DNA of 64,000 bases from Rhodococcus pseudokoreensis. GTDB taxonomy: Bacteria > Actinomycetota > Actinomycetes > Mycobacteriales > Mycobacteriaceae. The position numbers were made by a program, and so were the translations under genes. The notes beneath the pieces were generated by a model that was given only the letters and a program-made list of their open reading frames with translations, did not search any database and had not been told where the DNA came from. Positions within the stretch are counted from its first letter, which is position 1. Every line of letters starts with the position of its first letter. The stretch is taken from positions 5,890,001 through 5,954,000 of the forward strand of contig NZ_CP070619.1 of the NCBI RefSeq assembly GCF_017068395.1. Direction: 5' to 3'. Below, one piece after another: positions 37,372 through 45,538 of the stretch.

Positions 37372-38624
37372 AGCCCGACCACGCCGAGAGTGGACGCGGA
37401 CACTCCGACGTCGAGGGTGCGCGCGACCCGGGCGTTGTCCCGGAAGTCGATCTCGGCCACCGTCTTCGACGCGGGATCCGACACGTACGCGCGGGTGCCG
37501 CCGACGACGATCACCGGTGGGGTCGCGGACACGTCGCTCGGGTCGTAGGGGTGTGCCAGGACGCGGGACGACGCGGTCTCCGCGCCGGACTGCGCGTCGT
37601 ACACGCGGAAGGTGCCGTCGGCGAGGACGGCGAACACCGAGCGTCCGTCGCCCGCGAGCGCGACGTCCAGCGCCCGATCCGGGGTCCGGACGTGCGTCCA
37701 CCCGCGGGTGCGCGCATCGAAGACCAGCAGTCCGTCGTTGGTGGCGGCGGGCCCCGCGGTGGCGACGTGGAGCGGCAGTTCGGGGTGCCCGCGGAGCGCG
37801 GTGGGACGGGTGACGGCACCGATGCCCGCCGGGTACGGGACCTTCTCCGTCGTCCAGGTGCCGTCGGCGGTGGTCGCGACGAACAGTCCGTCCTCGCACG
37901 CCCCCAGGACGTGCGTGTCGGATGCGGCCGCGCCGCTCAGGTTCGGGCAGGCGGTGTCGAGGCTCTGCTGGAACCCGCCGTCCGCGGTGTGGAGTTCGAG
38001 CGGGCCGGTGCCGTTCGCCGCCGAGATCACGAATCCGTCGGCGATCGGCAGGGCTACACCGTGATGTGGCGCATCGGCCCGGACGACCGTGTCGACGTCG
38101 ATGCTGTCCTTGCGGAGCGCGGCGAAGTCGATGACGCGGGCGACACCGTCGCGGTCGAAGAACGTCGCGACCCTGTCGTCGCCCTCGATCACCCGACCGG
38201 GGCCGTCGCCCTCGAGAGCGCCGAGTTCGACCGGGTCCTTCGTGTACGAGTGGGTGTGGTCCCCGTGGTCGATGGTCCAGGTGCCGGCGTCCACGACGTG
38301 CACGGCGCCGCCGGTGCCGTCGACGGCGAACGCGTACCGGTCCTTCACCGTCGTCACGTGTGCCGGGTTGTCGAACTCGAACGAACGGAGGGTCTCGCCG
38401 GTCGTGAGGTCGAGGACGTTCACGCGGCCGGAGTCGGCGTCCGACACGACGAGCCGGGGTTCGGGCCCCTCCACCTCGGTGGATCCGGCCTCGGCGGCGA
38501 GGTCGCTACCCGGTTGGCCGCGGCCGCCGGGGGAGGCCGCCTCCTCCGGCGGGGACGCGCAGGCGCCGACGGTCAGTGCGGCGACCACGGCAATCGCTGC
38601 GCGGGTGAGGGTGGTGTTCGGCAT
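37368..38624 (-). CDS. aztD: AztD-like zinc metallochaperone lipoprotein, copy 2
   Basis: 418 residues. Signal peptide MPNTTLTRAAIAVVAALTVGAC with lipobox Cys at 22, then a beta-propeller (about 55-418) with SGRVNVLDLTTGETLRSFEF and DGLLVFDARTRGWTHV blades. The histidine-rich segment IDHGDHTHSYTKDP (near 118-131) and APHHGVALPIADG are the likely zinc-binding stretches characteristic of AztD. It lies between permease and AztC genes and is coupled to both (14-bp gap before, GTGA overlap after). Start supported by GGAGAGCCCCGA. Confidence 0.87.
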   Translation of the reverse strand: MPNTTLTRAAIAVVAALTVGACASPPEEAASPGGRGQPGSDLAAEAGSTEVEGPEPRLVVSDADSGRVNVLDLTTGETLRSFEFDNPAHVTTVKDRYAFAVDGTGGAVHVVDAGTWTIDHGDHTHSYTKDPVELGALEGDGPGRVIEGDDRVATFFDRDGVARVIDFAALRKDSIDVDTVVRADAPHHGVALPIADGFVISAANGTGPLELHTADGGFQQSLDTACPNLSGAAASDTHVLGACEDGLFVATTADGTWTTEKVPYPAGIGAVTRPTALRGHPELPLHVATAGPAATNDGLLVFDARTRGWTHVRTPDRALDVALAGDGRSVFAVLADGTFRVYDAQSGAETASSRVLAHPYDPSDVSATPPVIVVGGTRAYVSDPASKTVAEIDFRDNARVARTLDVGVSASTLGVVGL

Positions 38625-38638
38625 TCGGGGCTCTCCAT

Positions 38639-39493
38639 CTATCGAACGGCTATCGGGGTGGGTGACACGGCAGGTCGGAGTCGTCGCGATGCCGACCGGA
38701 TGACGGCGGCGACGAAGAATTGGAGGACGGCGAGCCCGGCGATCGTCGCGCCCGCGGCGGTGTCGGCGTTCCACGACACGATCAGTCCCGTGAGTGTCGC
38801 GGACCAGCCGAGCAGTACGGCAATGGCCATCGTGGCGCCGATCGACCTGCCGAACAGCGCCGCGGTGGCCGACGGCGCGACGAGGAGTCCGAACACGAGC
38901 AGGGTGCCGACGATGCGGAACGACGCCACCACCGCGAGGACCACCAGCGCGAGCAGGGCGAGGTGCGCCCACCGCGGCCGCAGCCCCAGGGTGTGGGCCT
39001 TGCGCTCGTCGAAGACGAGGGCGACGAACGGGCGGTACGCGATCACCGAGACGATCCCGGCGACCGTGGCCGCCGCGGTGAGCCAGACCAGGTCGCCGAC
39101 TGTCGCGGACAGGACGTCACCGAACAGGAAGGCGGTGAGATCGACCGCGAACGATCGTGCGCGCGAGACGATCACGACCCCCAGCGCGAGCATGCCGACG
39201 AACAGCAGGCCGATCCCGGTGTCCTCGGACAGTCGCGAGTTCTTCGAGACCCACGCGACGCCGAGGATCATGACGACCGCGCTGGCGGCCGCGCCGACGA
39301 GGAGGTTGGCGCCCGCGAGATAGGCGACGGCCACGCCGGGCAGCATGCCGTGCGAAATGGCCTCGCTCATGAAGGCCATGCCCCGCAACACGACCCACGT
39401 GCCGACGAGTCCGCAGAGGACGGACACCAGCATGCCCGCGAGCAGTGCGCGCTGGACGAAGGACACCGTCAGGGGGTCGAGTAGCCATTCCAC
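38639..39493 (-). CDS. aztB: zinc ABC transporter permease, AztB-like
   Basis: 284-residue integral membrane protein of the ABC-3 family with about eight spans. Family motifs: GLVGTWVVLRGMAFMSEAISHGMLPGVAVAYL near the N-terminus, SEDTGIGLLFVGMLALGV and VASFRIVGTLLVFGLLVAPSATA. It forms the channel for zinc import with the AztA ATPase. GTG start at 39493, only 18 bp from the divergent aztA start, with a Zur-like dyad between and over the aztA start. Confidence 0.9.
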   Translation of the reverse strand: MEWLLDPLTVSFVQRALLAGMLVSVLCGLVGTWVVLRGMAFMSEAISHGMLPGVAVAYLAGANLLVGAAASAVVMILGVAWVSKNSRLSEDTGIGLLFVGMLALGVVIVSRARSFAVDLTAFLFGDVLSATVGDLVWLTAAATVAGIVSVIAYRPFVALVFDERKAHTLGLRPRWAHLALLALVVLAVVASFRIVGTLLVFGLLVAPSATAALFGRSIGATMAIAVLLGWSATLTGLIVSWNADTAAGATIAGLAVLQFFVAAVIRSASRRLRPAVSPTPIAVR

Positions 39494-39504
39494 TCTGCTA
39501 ATCT

Positions 39505-39525
39505 AACGATAATGATTGTCGTAAG
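39505..39525. promoter_or_regulatory. Zur-like operator between aztB and aztA
   Basis: Core ACGATAATGATTGTCGT at 39506-39522 is a 17-bp near-perfect palindrome of the kind bound by Fur-family zinc regulators (AATGATT core). It covers the aztA ATG and sits 12 bp from the aztB start, so binding would shut both divergent transcripts. At least one of the transcripts must have a very short or no leader. Confidence 0.65.
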
Positions 39526-40192
39526 CGAAATCGCGGTCCGATACGGTGCGACCCCGGCGTTGAACGGTGTGAGTGTGTGTCTCACGCCGGGCACCGTCAC
39601 GGCCGTCGTGGGGCACAACGGTTCGGGGAAGTCGACACTCCTGCAGTGCCTCGCCGGCATCGCGCGGGTCACGTCGGGGCGGATCGACGGCACCGACGGA
39701 CTGCGCACGGCGTATGTGCCGCAACGGAATGCGGTGAGCGAGCAGCTACCGCTGACCGTGGGCGAGGTGGTGGCCATGGGGGCCTGGCAACGGCGCGGAT
39801 TGTGGCGGCGGCTCACCCTCGGCGACCGCGACGCCGTCGACGCGGCACTGTCCAGGCTGGGTCTCGCGGATCTCGGCGCGCGGCCGATCGGCGCGCTCTC
39901 GGGCGGGCAGCGTCAACGCGCCCTGCTCGCGCAGGCCCTCGTGCAACGCGGCGACCTGCTGCTCCTCGACGAGCCCACCACCGGACTCGACGCGCACGCC
40001 CGCGCGGTGATCGGCGACGTCGTCGAAGAAGAGGCCGCGCGGGGTGCGATCGTCGTGACGGCCACGCACGAATCCCGCGATGCGGACCGCGCCGACCAGG
40101 TGCTCACCCTGTCGTCGGGGATGCTGGTGCCGAGCGGAACTCAGCCCACCTCGACGATGACGAGTTTGTTGCCGTCCGGATCGCGGAAGTAG
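39512..40192 (+). CDS. aztA: zinc ABC transporter ATP-binding protein, AztA-like
   Basis: 226 residues. Walker A GHNGSGKST at 34-42, Q-loop YVPQRNAV near 72, signature LSGGQRQRALLAQAL, Walker B DLLLLDEPTTGLD and the switch His in ATHESRD. It powers zinc uptake through AztB. It is divergent from aztB-aztD-aztC-aztD. Its last 17 codons overlap the 3' end of the convergent VOC gene by 52 bp. The ATG is inside the Zur-like palindrome. Confidence 0.9.
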   Translation: MIVVSEIAVRYGATPALNGVSVCLTPGTVTAVVGHNGSGKSTLLQCLAGIARVTSGRIDGTDGLRTAYVPQRNAVSEQLPLTVGEVVAMGAWQRRGLWRRLTLGDRDAVDAALSRLGLADLGARPIGALSGGQRQRALLAQALVQRGDLLLLDEPTTGLDAHARAVIGDVVEEEAARGAIVVTATHESRDADRADQVLTLSSGMLVPSGTQPTSTMTSLLPSGSRK

Positions 40193-40533
40193 AACATGGG
40201 CGGCACGTAGTCACCCATCCGCAGGACCGCCGCATCCACGTCGACGCCGCTCGCCGACAGGGTGGCATGGTCGGCGTCGGCGTCCGAGGTGGTGAGCCGG
40301 ATACCGGTCTCGACGCCCACCGGGACACCGTCGCGGGTCGGCACGAGTGCGATCGACGTGGCCGAACCCGGCGGCGCCACCTCCACCCACCGCTGGCCGG
40401 GGCCGAACTCCGCATCCATGCGACGCTCGAAACCGAGTGTGCCCACATAGAATTCGAGCGACCGATCCTGATCGGTCACGGGAACCGCGACCGTGTGCAC
40501 CCCGTTGATGTGGGTCTTGCTGTCTTCGGTCAT
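40141..40533 (-). CDS. VOC family (glyoxalase/bleomycin-resistance fold) protein
   Basis: 130 residues with one pair of beta-alpha-beta-beta-beta units: HTVAVPVTDQDRSLEFYVGTLGFERRMD at the N-terminus and MFYFRDPDGNKLVIVEV at the C-terminus, containing the usual metal-ligand Glu positions. The family includes glyoxalases, dioxygenases and resistance proteins; the substrate is not evident. Start set at MTEDSKT (40533); ATG at 40542 is an alternative. It overlaps aztA at its 3' end. Confidence 0.82.
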   Translation of the reverse strand: MTEDSKTHINGVHTVAVPVTDQDRSLEFYVGTLGFERRMDAEFGPGQRWVEVAPPGSATSIALVPTRDGVPVGVETGIRLTTSDADADHATLSASGVDVDAAVLRMGDYVPPMFYFRDPDGNKLVIVEVG

Positions 40534-40558
40534 GCCGTCCACCTCCCGTCGGCAGGCG

Positions 40559-41032
40559 TCACGCCTGCTCGGCTGCCTTCTCGAGTTCGGCGACGTCGAG
40601 TTTGCGCATCTTCAGCATCGCCTGCATGGCACGCTGCGCCTTCGCGTCGTCGGGGTCGCGCATGAGTTCGTACAGCCGCTCCGGGACCACCTGCCAGGAC
40701 ACCCCGAAACGGTCCTTGACCCAACCGCATTGGCTTTCCTCGCCGCCGTCGGTGAAGGCGTCCCAGTACCGGTCCACTTCTTCCTGATCGGCACACAGGA
40801 TCTCGAAGGAGATGGCCTCGTCGAACGTGAACTGCGGGCCGCCGTTGAGCGCGATGAACGGCTGTCCGTTGATCTCGAAGGACACGGTCAGCACCTGCCC
40901 CTCCGGGCCGGGGGTGTTCGGGCCGTAGTGGGTGACCTCCGTGATCCGCGAGTTCGGGAACAGGGACGTGTAGAACTTCGCGGCCTCTTCGCCTTTTGTG
41001 TCGAACCAGAGACAGGGGGTGATGGGTTTCAT
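40559..41032 (-). CDS. VOC family protein, PhnB/3-demethylubiquinone methyltransferase-like
   Basis: 157 residues of the PhnB-like VOC subgroup: KPITPCLWFDTKGEEAAKFYTSLFPNSRI, FEINGQPFIALNGGPQFTFDEAISFEI, CGWVKDRFGVSWQVVP and a C-terminal helix DDAKAQRAMQAMLKMRKLDVAELEKA. Despite the historical name these are not methyltransferases; the function is unknown. It is followed after 25 bp by the second VOC gene, so the two likely share a transcript. Confidence 0.87.
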   Translation of the reverse strand: MKPITPCLWFDTKGEEAAKFYTSLFPNSRITEVTHYGPNTPGPEGQVLTVSFEINGQPFIALNGGPQFTFDEAISFEILCADQEEVDRYWDAFTDGGEESQCGWVKDRFGVSWQVVPERLYELMRDPDDAKAQRAMQAMLKMRKLDVAELEKAAEQA

Positions 41033-41122
41033 GGCGCATTCCTCTCGCGGGTCCTCGTCGGTTCATCCTCGCCGATATAGACCGCGCCTACGCCCGAAAC
41101 TCATCGGACCGCTGTCAGGAGT

Positions 41123-42400
41123 TCAGCGCACCGTCCGGGTGGACGAGATGGCGATCGCTCCGAACAGCCCGACCAGGGCGAATGCGTAGAAACCCCACGG
41201 GACCGCATAGCCGGCGCCCAGCAGGACACCGCCGAGGATCGGGCCGCAGATCGCGCCGACCCGGCCCACCCCGGCCGACCAGCCGAGGGCGGTCGCGCGG
41301 ATCTGCGGCGGGTGGTTGGCGCTCGTGAACGCGTAGACGAGAACCTGCGCGCTGAACACGAAGCAGCCGGCGAGGAACACCAGGGCGTAGATGCCGAACG
41401 ACACCTTGACGCTGAGCAGGGCGAGGAACACCGCGGCGCCCGCGAACCAGATGATCGCCGCGGTGCGCGGCCCGATCTTGTTGGCGACGCCGCCCGCGAT
41501 CAGCAGTCCGACCACCGCGCCGGCGTTGAGGATCAGCAGGAACGTCAGCGACGCGCCGAGGTCGTAGCCCGCCTCGCGCATGATCGTCGGCAGCCACGTG
41601 TTGAGGCCGTAGACGAGCAGGAGTCCCATGAACGAGGTGACCCAGATGGCGATGCTGTTGCGCAGGAACGGCCGCGAGAACAGGGCGCGCACCGGATTGG
41701 CGGAGGCGGCGACGGGGGCGTCGGCGGCGGGGGCCGCTTCCAGTTCCAGGCCGTACTGCTTCGCGATGGCCTCGGCCTCGGCACGTTTGCCGTGCGACAG
41801 CAGGTACGAGGGCGACTCGGGGAGATAGCGCAGCATCAGCGGAATCAGGACCACCGCGGGCAGCGCGCCGACGACGAACATCGAACGCCAGCCGAACGGT
41901 TCGATCAGGACGATCGCCAGCGCCGCCGTCGCGACCGCACCCACGTGATATCCGGTCATCAGCAGCGTCGACGCGGAACCGCCGCCCTGCTTCTTCGAGA
42001 ATTCGTTGACCAGGGCGAGCGCGGTCGGCAGCGCGCCGCCGAGACCGACCCCGGCGAGGAAGCGGAACAGTCCGAACAGGAACGGGTTGGGCGCGACCGC
42101 GCAGAGGAGCGTGAGGATCGAGAACGCGGCCACCGCGTACAGCAGGGCGCGCCTGCGTCCGATGACGTCGGTGAGCGTGCCGATGACCAGCGCGCCGATG
42201 GTCATGCCGACCAGGCCGAACGTCGAGATGAACGTGATCGCACCCGTCGACAGATTCCAGTCGCTGTATTCGCGGAGCGAGGGGATGACGGCACCGAGGA
42301 CGACCAGGTCGAAACCGTCGAGCAGCACGGCCACCCAGCAGAGGGGCGCGACCCAGAGGGCGGTGGAGGCGCGGGCGGCGCTTCGTTGGGAAGTGGTCAT
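41123..42400 (-). CDS. pcaK: MFS aromatic acid:H+ symporter, probably 4-hydroxybenzoate uptake
   Basis: 425 residues with 12 predicted spans. AAHS signatures: LDGFDLVVLGAVIPSLREYSDW (TM1 with the DGFD motif), GLVGMTIGALVIGTLTDVIGRRR, FRFLAGVGLGGALPTALALVNEF and LPESPSYLL in the central loop. The family imports benzoate, 4-hydroxybenzoate and protocatechuate. The nearby pobA and IclR regulator support 4-hydroxybenzoate; the symbol is inferred from that context. A strong IclR-type dyad at 42433-42447 lies 33 bp upstream. Confidence 0.85.
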   Translation of the reverse strand: MTTSQRSAARASTALWVAPLCWVAVLLDGFDLVVLGAVIPSLREYSDWNLSTGAITFISTFGLVGMTIGALVIGTLTDVIGRRRALLYAVAAFSILTLLCAVAPNPFLFGLFRFLAGVGLGGALPTALALVNEFSKKQGGGSASTLLMTGYHVGAVATAALAIVLIEPFGWRSMFVVGALPAVVLIPLMLRYLPESPSYLLSHGKRAEAEAIAKQYGLELEAAPAADAPVAASANPVRALFSRPFLRNSIAIWVTSFMGLLLVYGLNTWLPTIMREAGYDLGASLTFLLILNAGAVVGLLIAGGVANKIGPRTAAIIWFAGAAVFLALLSVKVSFGIYALVFLAGCFVFSAQVLVYAFTSANHPPQIRATALGWSAGVGRVGAICGPILGGVLLGAGYAVPWGFYAFALVGLFGAIAISSTRTVR

Positions 42401-42432
42401 GATGTCCTCGACTCGAGCGGTGTGCGCAAGGT

Positions 42433-42447
42433 GTTCGCAATACGAAC
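42433..42447. promoter_or_regulatory. IclR/PcaR-type operator GTTCG-N5-CGAAC
   Basis: Perfect 5-5-5 inverted repeat GTTCGCAATACGAAC, 33 bp before the aromatic acid transporter start. Sites recognised by PcaR/PobR-type IclR regulators have this half-site and spacing as I recall. The 229-bp gap to the divergent acyltransferase gene holds no other clear signal. Confidence 0.55.
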
Positions 42448-42629
42448 CCTAGTTCTGTAGGCGCACTCATTGTGTGGCGCGCCATAGTTGCCTGTCAAAC
42501 ATGGCCACTCCACATGTGGGCGGTCCGCCGACCCTGGGCGTGCGCCCAATGCCGCCACGGGTTGGTCAAGGCTTGGTAAACCCGTGTGGATAATCGACCG
42601 GGTACCGAGTCGATGAGCCAGGACGGACT

Positions 42630-44693
42630 GTGAGAACCAACCACCAGGTGGCTACCAGCCGTCCGCGCGGCGCCGCGTCACCGTCGACGGCGAGCGCCTA
42701 CCGGTACGACCTCGACGGACTGCGCGGCATCGCGATCGCGCTCGTGGTCGTCTATCACGTGTGGTTCGGGCGGGTGTCCGGCGGCGTCGACATCTTCCTG
42801 GTGCTGTCCGGCTTCTTCTTCACCGGCATGCTCGTGCGCCGGGTGGGCGTTGATTCCGGTCCGTCGATCCCCGCTGTCCTGCGGCGCACCGCCCGGCGAC
42901 TGCTGCCCGCGCTGGTGGTGGTGACGGCCGCGACGGCCGTCGTCACCGTCGTCCAACGGCCCTTCACACAGTGGTCCGGGATCGCCGATCAACTTCTCGC
43001 GTCGCTGCTGTACGGGCAGAACTGGCAACTGGCCCGGACGGCGTCCGACTACGCCGCCGCCGACGCTTCGGTCAGTCCGCTGCAGCACCTGTGGTCGATG
43101 TCCGTGCAGGGCCAGTTCTACGTGCTCGCACTCGCGGTGGTCGCGGGAGTGGCCTGGATGTGCCGGCGCCGGATCGGTCTCGTGCGTCCCCTGCTCGGTT
43201 GCATCCTCGGTGCGGGGTTCCTGGTGTCGTTCGGCTACGCCGCGACGCTGTCGCAGGACCGCCAGTCGTGGGCGTACTTCGACACGTTCGCGCGACTGTG
43301 GGAGTTGCTCGCGGGCGCACTGCTCGCGCTCGTCGTGCACCGGGTCGACCTGCCCCGCGGGTGGCGGGTGGTTCTCGCGGTGTCAGGCTTCGCCGTCGTG
43401 CTCGGGTGCGGATTCCTCGTCGACGGCGCCGGCTTGTTCCCGGGACCGGCGGCCCTGATCCCGGTGGGCGCGGCGGTCGCGCTGATCCTCGCCGGAACCG
43501 GCCCGTCCGACCAGCCGGGGGTCGTGACGATGCTGGCGTCCCGGCCGTTCGTCGAACTCGGTGGCCTGGCCTATTCGCTGTACCTGTGGCACTGGCCGAT
43601 CCTCATCTTCTACCTCACCTGGCGGGAGCGACCCGCGGTCGGAGCGCTCGGCGGGCTCGCGGTCATCCTGGTGTCGCTGGTGCTGGCGTGGCTCACCCAG
43701 CGGCTGATCGAAATGCGGTTCCAGGGCGGGGCCCGTCCGGGACGCGCGCTCACCGCGCTGGTCGCGCTGCTCGGCGTCGCCGTCGTCGGCTCGGCGTCCG
43801 GGTGGCACGCGTACCTCGTCCGCAACCCCGAGACGACCGCCCGGGTCGGCGAGCTGGACCCGTGGCTGTACCCGGGCGCGGCGTCGCTGACGGACGGTGT
43901 GTTCGCGCCGCGCGCCGACATGCGTCCCACCCTGCTCGAGGCGCCGGGCGACCTGCCGCAGCCGACCCTCGACGGCTGCATTTCCGATCTGAGCACCCGC
44001 GACGTCGTCACCTGCGTGTACGGCGACCCGTCCGCCGATCGGACGATCGCGGTGGTGGGTAGTTCCCACGCCGAACACTGGGTGCCCGCGCTCGACCGCA
44101 TCGGGCAACAGCGCGGCGTCCGCGTCGAGACGTACCTGAAGATGGGGTGCCCGCTGACGGTCGCGGACGTCCCGTTGCTGGCCGGCGAGCCGTATCCCGA
44201 CTGCGGTGACTGGTCCCGCGACGTCCTCGACCGGCTGCGTGATCACCGGCCGGACTGGGTGTTCTCGACGTCCTCGCGTCCCAACGACGAGGGGGCCGGC
44301 GACGTCACCCCCGACGACTACGTGGGCCTGTGGAAGCGACTCGCCGATTTCGGGCTCCCGTTCCTGGGTATCCGCGACACGCCGTGGCTGCACCACGACG
44401 GCGTCCCGTATTCGGCCGTCGACTGCCTGGCCGACGGCGGCGACCCCGACAGTTGCGGACTGCCCCGCGACGACGTGCTGGCCCCGGACAATCCGACGGT
44501 CGAGGCGGCCCGCGACCTGCCGTCGGTGCATCCGCTCGACCTCACCGACGCCGTCTGTGACGTGGCGATCTGCCGTGCGGTGCAGGGAAACATCCTCGTC
44601 TACCACGATTCGCACCACCTCTCGGCGACGTACGTCCGGAGCCTCGCCCCCGAACTCGACCGGCAGGTCGGCATGGCCACCCGCTGGTGGTGA
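42630..44693 (+). CDS. OafA/YrhL-type acyltransferase with C-terminal SGNH domain
   Basis: 687 residues. The acyltransferase-3 membrane domain (about 20-390) begins with YRYDLDGLRGIAIALVVVYHVWFGRVSGGVDIFLVLSGFFFTG (key parts: DLDGLRGIA, GGVDIFLVLSGFF) and has around ten spans; PLQHLWSMSVQGQFY contains the conserved Arg/Gln-region core. The extracytoplasmic SGNH-like domain (about 440-687) shows VVGSSHAEHWVPALD and a C-terminal HDSHHLSATYVRSLAPEL carrying the Asp/His pair. It likely O-acetylates a cell-envelope glycan. GTG start. No functional link to flanking aromatic genes is apparent. Confidence 0.88.
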   Translation: MRTNHQVATSRPRGAASPSTASAYRYDLDGLRGIAIALVVVYHVWFGRVSGGVDIFLVLSGFFFTGMLVRRVGVDSGPSIPAVLRRTARRLLPALVVVTAATAVVTVVQRPFTQWSGIADQLLASLLYGQNWQLARTASDYAAADASVSPLQHLWSMSVQGQFYVLALAVVAGVAWMCRRRIGLVRPLLGCILGAGFLVSFGYAATLSQDRQSWAYFDTFARLWELLAGALLALVVHRVDLPRGWRVVLAVSGFAVVLGCGFLVDGAGLFPGPAALIPVGAAVALILAGTGPSDQPGVVTMLASRPFVELGGLAYSLYLWHWPILIFYLTWRERPAVGALGGLAVILVSLVLAWLTQRLIEMRFQGGARPGRALTALVALLGVAVVGSASGWHAYLVRNPETTARVGELDPWLYPGAASLTDGVFAPRADMRPTLLEAPGDLPQPTLDGCISDLSTRDVVTCVYGDPSADRTIAVVGSSHAEHWVPALDRIGQQRGVRVETYLKMGCPLTVADVPLLAGEPYPDCGDWSRDVLDRLRDHRPDWVFSTSSRPNDEGAGDVTPDDYVGLWKRLADFGLPFLGIRDTPWLHHDGVPYSAVDCLADGGDPDSCGLPRDDVLAPDNPTVEAARDLPSVHPLDLTDAVCDVAICRAVQGNILVYHDSHHLSATYVRSLAPELDRQVGMATRWW

Positions 44694-44709
44694 CCGGGAT
44701 ACTGACGGC

Positions 44710-45447
44710 ATGTCCGAAGACGACCGGAGCATGCTGGGACGGGCCTTCCTGGTGCTGGGGTCGTTCACGTCGGAGCGTCCGCGGCTGTCGCAGTCGGAGC
44801 TGAGCCGTCGCACCGGACTGCCGCTGCCCACCGTGCACCGGCTGTGCCGTCAGCTGGTCGCGAACGGTGCGCTCGAACGCGTCGACGACGGGCACTACGA
44901 GATCGGGGTGCGGCTGTGGGAGTTGGGTGCGCTCGCGCCCCGCGCCCACGGGCTGCGGCAGGTGGCGTTGCCGTACCTCGAGGACCTGTACGAGGCGACA
45001 CGGGAGAACGTGCAACTCGTGGTCCGGGAGGATCTCGAGGCGCTGTACATCGAACGGCTGTCGGCGCGCGGGGCCGTGACCGTCGTCGGCAGGGCCGGCG
45101 GCCGGCTGCCGCTGCACGCGTCGAGCGGCGGCCTCGTGCTGCTGGCGTTCGGCGGCAAGGACCTGCTCGACGACGTCCTCGCGGCGGGCCTCGAGCGCTT
45201 CACCCCGTCGACCATCACCACCGAACATCGCCTGCGCAGCACCCTCGACGACATTCGCCGGACCGGGTGGGTCACGTGCCGCGAACATCTCAACGTCGGA
45301 ACGCTGGCCGTGGCCGCGCCGGTGTCGCGGTCGACGGGTGAGGTGGTGGCCGCCGTGTCCGTCGTGGTTCCGGCGGACAAGGATCCCGCGCCCCTGATCC
45401 CCGCCGTGCGGGCGGCGGCGCGGGGCATTTCCCGGGGCGTCGCATAG
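44710..45447 (+). CDS. IclR family regulator, PobR-like
   Basis: 245 residues. N-terminal winged HTH (about 8-70: ERPRLSQSELSRRTGLPLPTVHRLCRQLVANGALERVD) and C-terminal IclR effector domain with GGRLPLHASSGGLVLLAFG and AVAAPVSRSTGEVVAAVSVVVP. It precedes pobA by 91 bp and is expected to respond to 4-hydroxybenzoate or a derivative. A perfect 19-bp palindrome directly after its stop and the GTTCG-N5-CGAAC site by the transporter are its candidate targets. The ATG at 44710 is 16 bp after the acyltransferase stop. Confidence 0.85.
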   Translation: MSEDDRSMLGRAFLVLGSFTSERPRLSQSELSRRTGLPLPTVHRLCRQLVANGALERVDDGHYEIGVRLWELGALAPRAHGLRQVALPYLEDLYEATRENVQLVVREDLEALYIERLSARGAVTVVGRAGGRLPLHASSGGLVLLAFGGKDLLDDVLAAGLERFTPSTITTEHRLRSTLDDIRRTGWVTCREHLNVGTLAVAAPVSRSTGEVVAAVSVVVPADKDPAPLIPAVRAAARGISRGVA

Positions 45448-45451
45448 CTTG

Positions 45452-45470
45452 TCTTTCACTCAGTGAAAGA
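45452..45470. promoter_or_regulatory. perfect 19-bp palindrome upstream of pobA
   Basis: TCTTTCACTCAGTGAAAGA, symmetric about 45461, lies just past the IclR gene stop and 68 bp before the pobA start. It may be an operator, or a terminator hairpin for the IclR gene. Confidence 0.5.
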
Positions 45471-45502
45471 GGGGGTGTTGCGATCACACACCGCGCAGCA
45501 CA

Positions 45503-45516
45503 GTGACTGGTGTCAC
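45503..45516. promoter_or_regulatory. dyad GTGAC-N4-GTCAC before pobA
   Basis: GTGACTGGTGTCAC, perfect 5-bp arms, 22 bp before the pobA ATG. Close enough to the start to act as a repressor site or to overlap the promoter. Confidence 0.35.
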
Positions 45517-45538
45517 GAACTACGCGAGGAGTCAGCTC

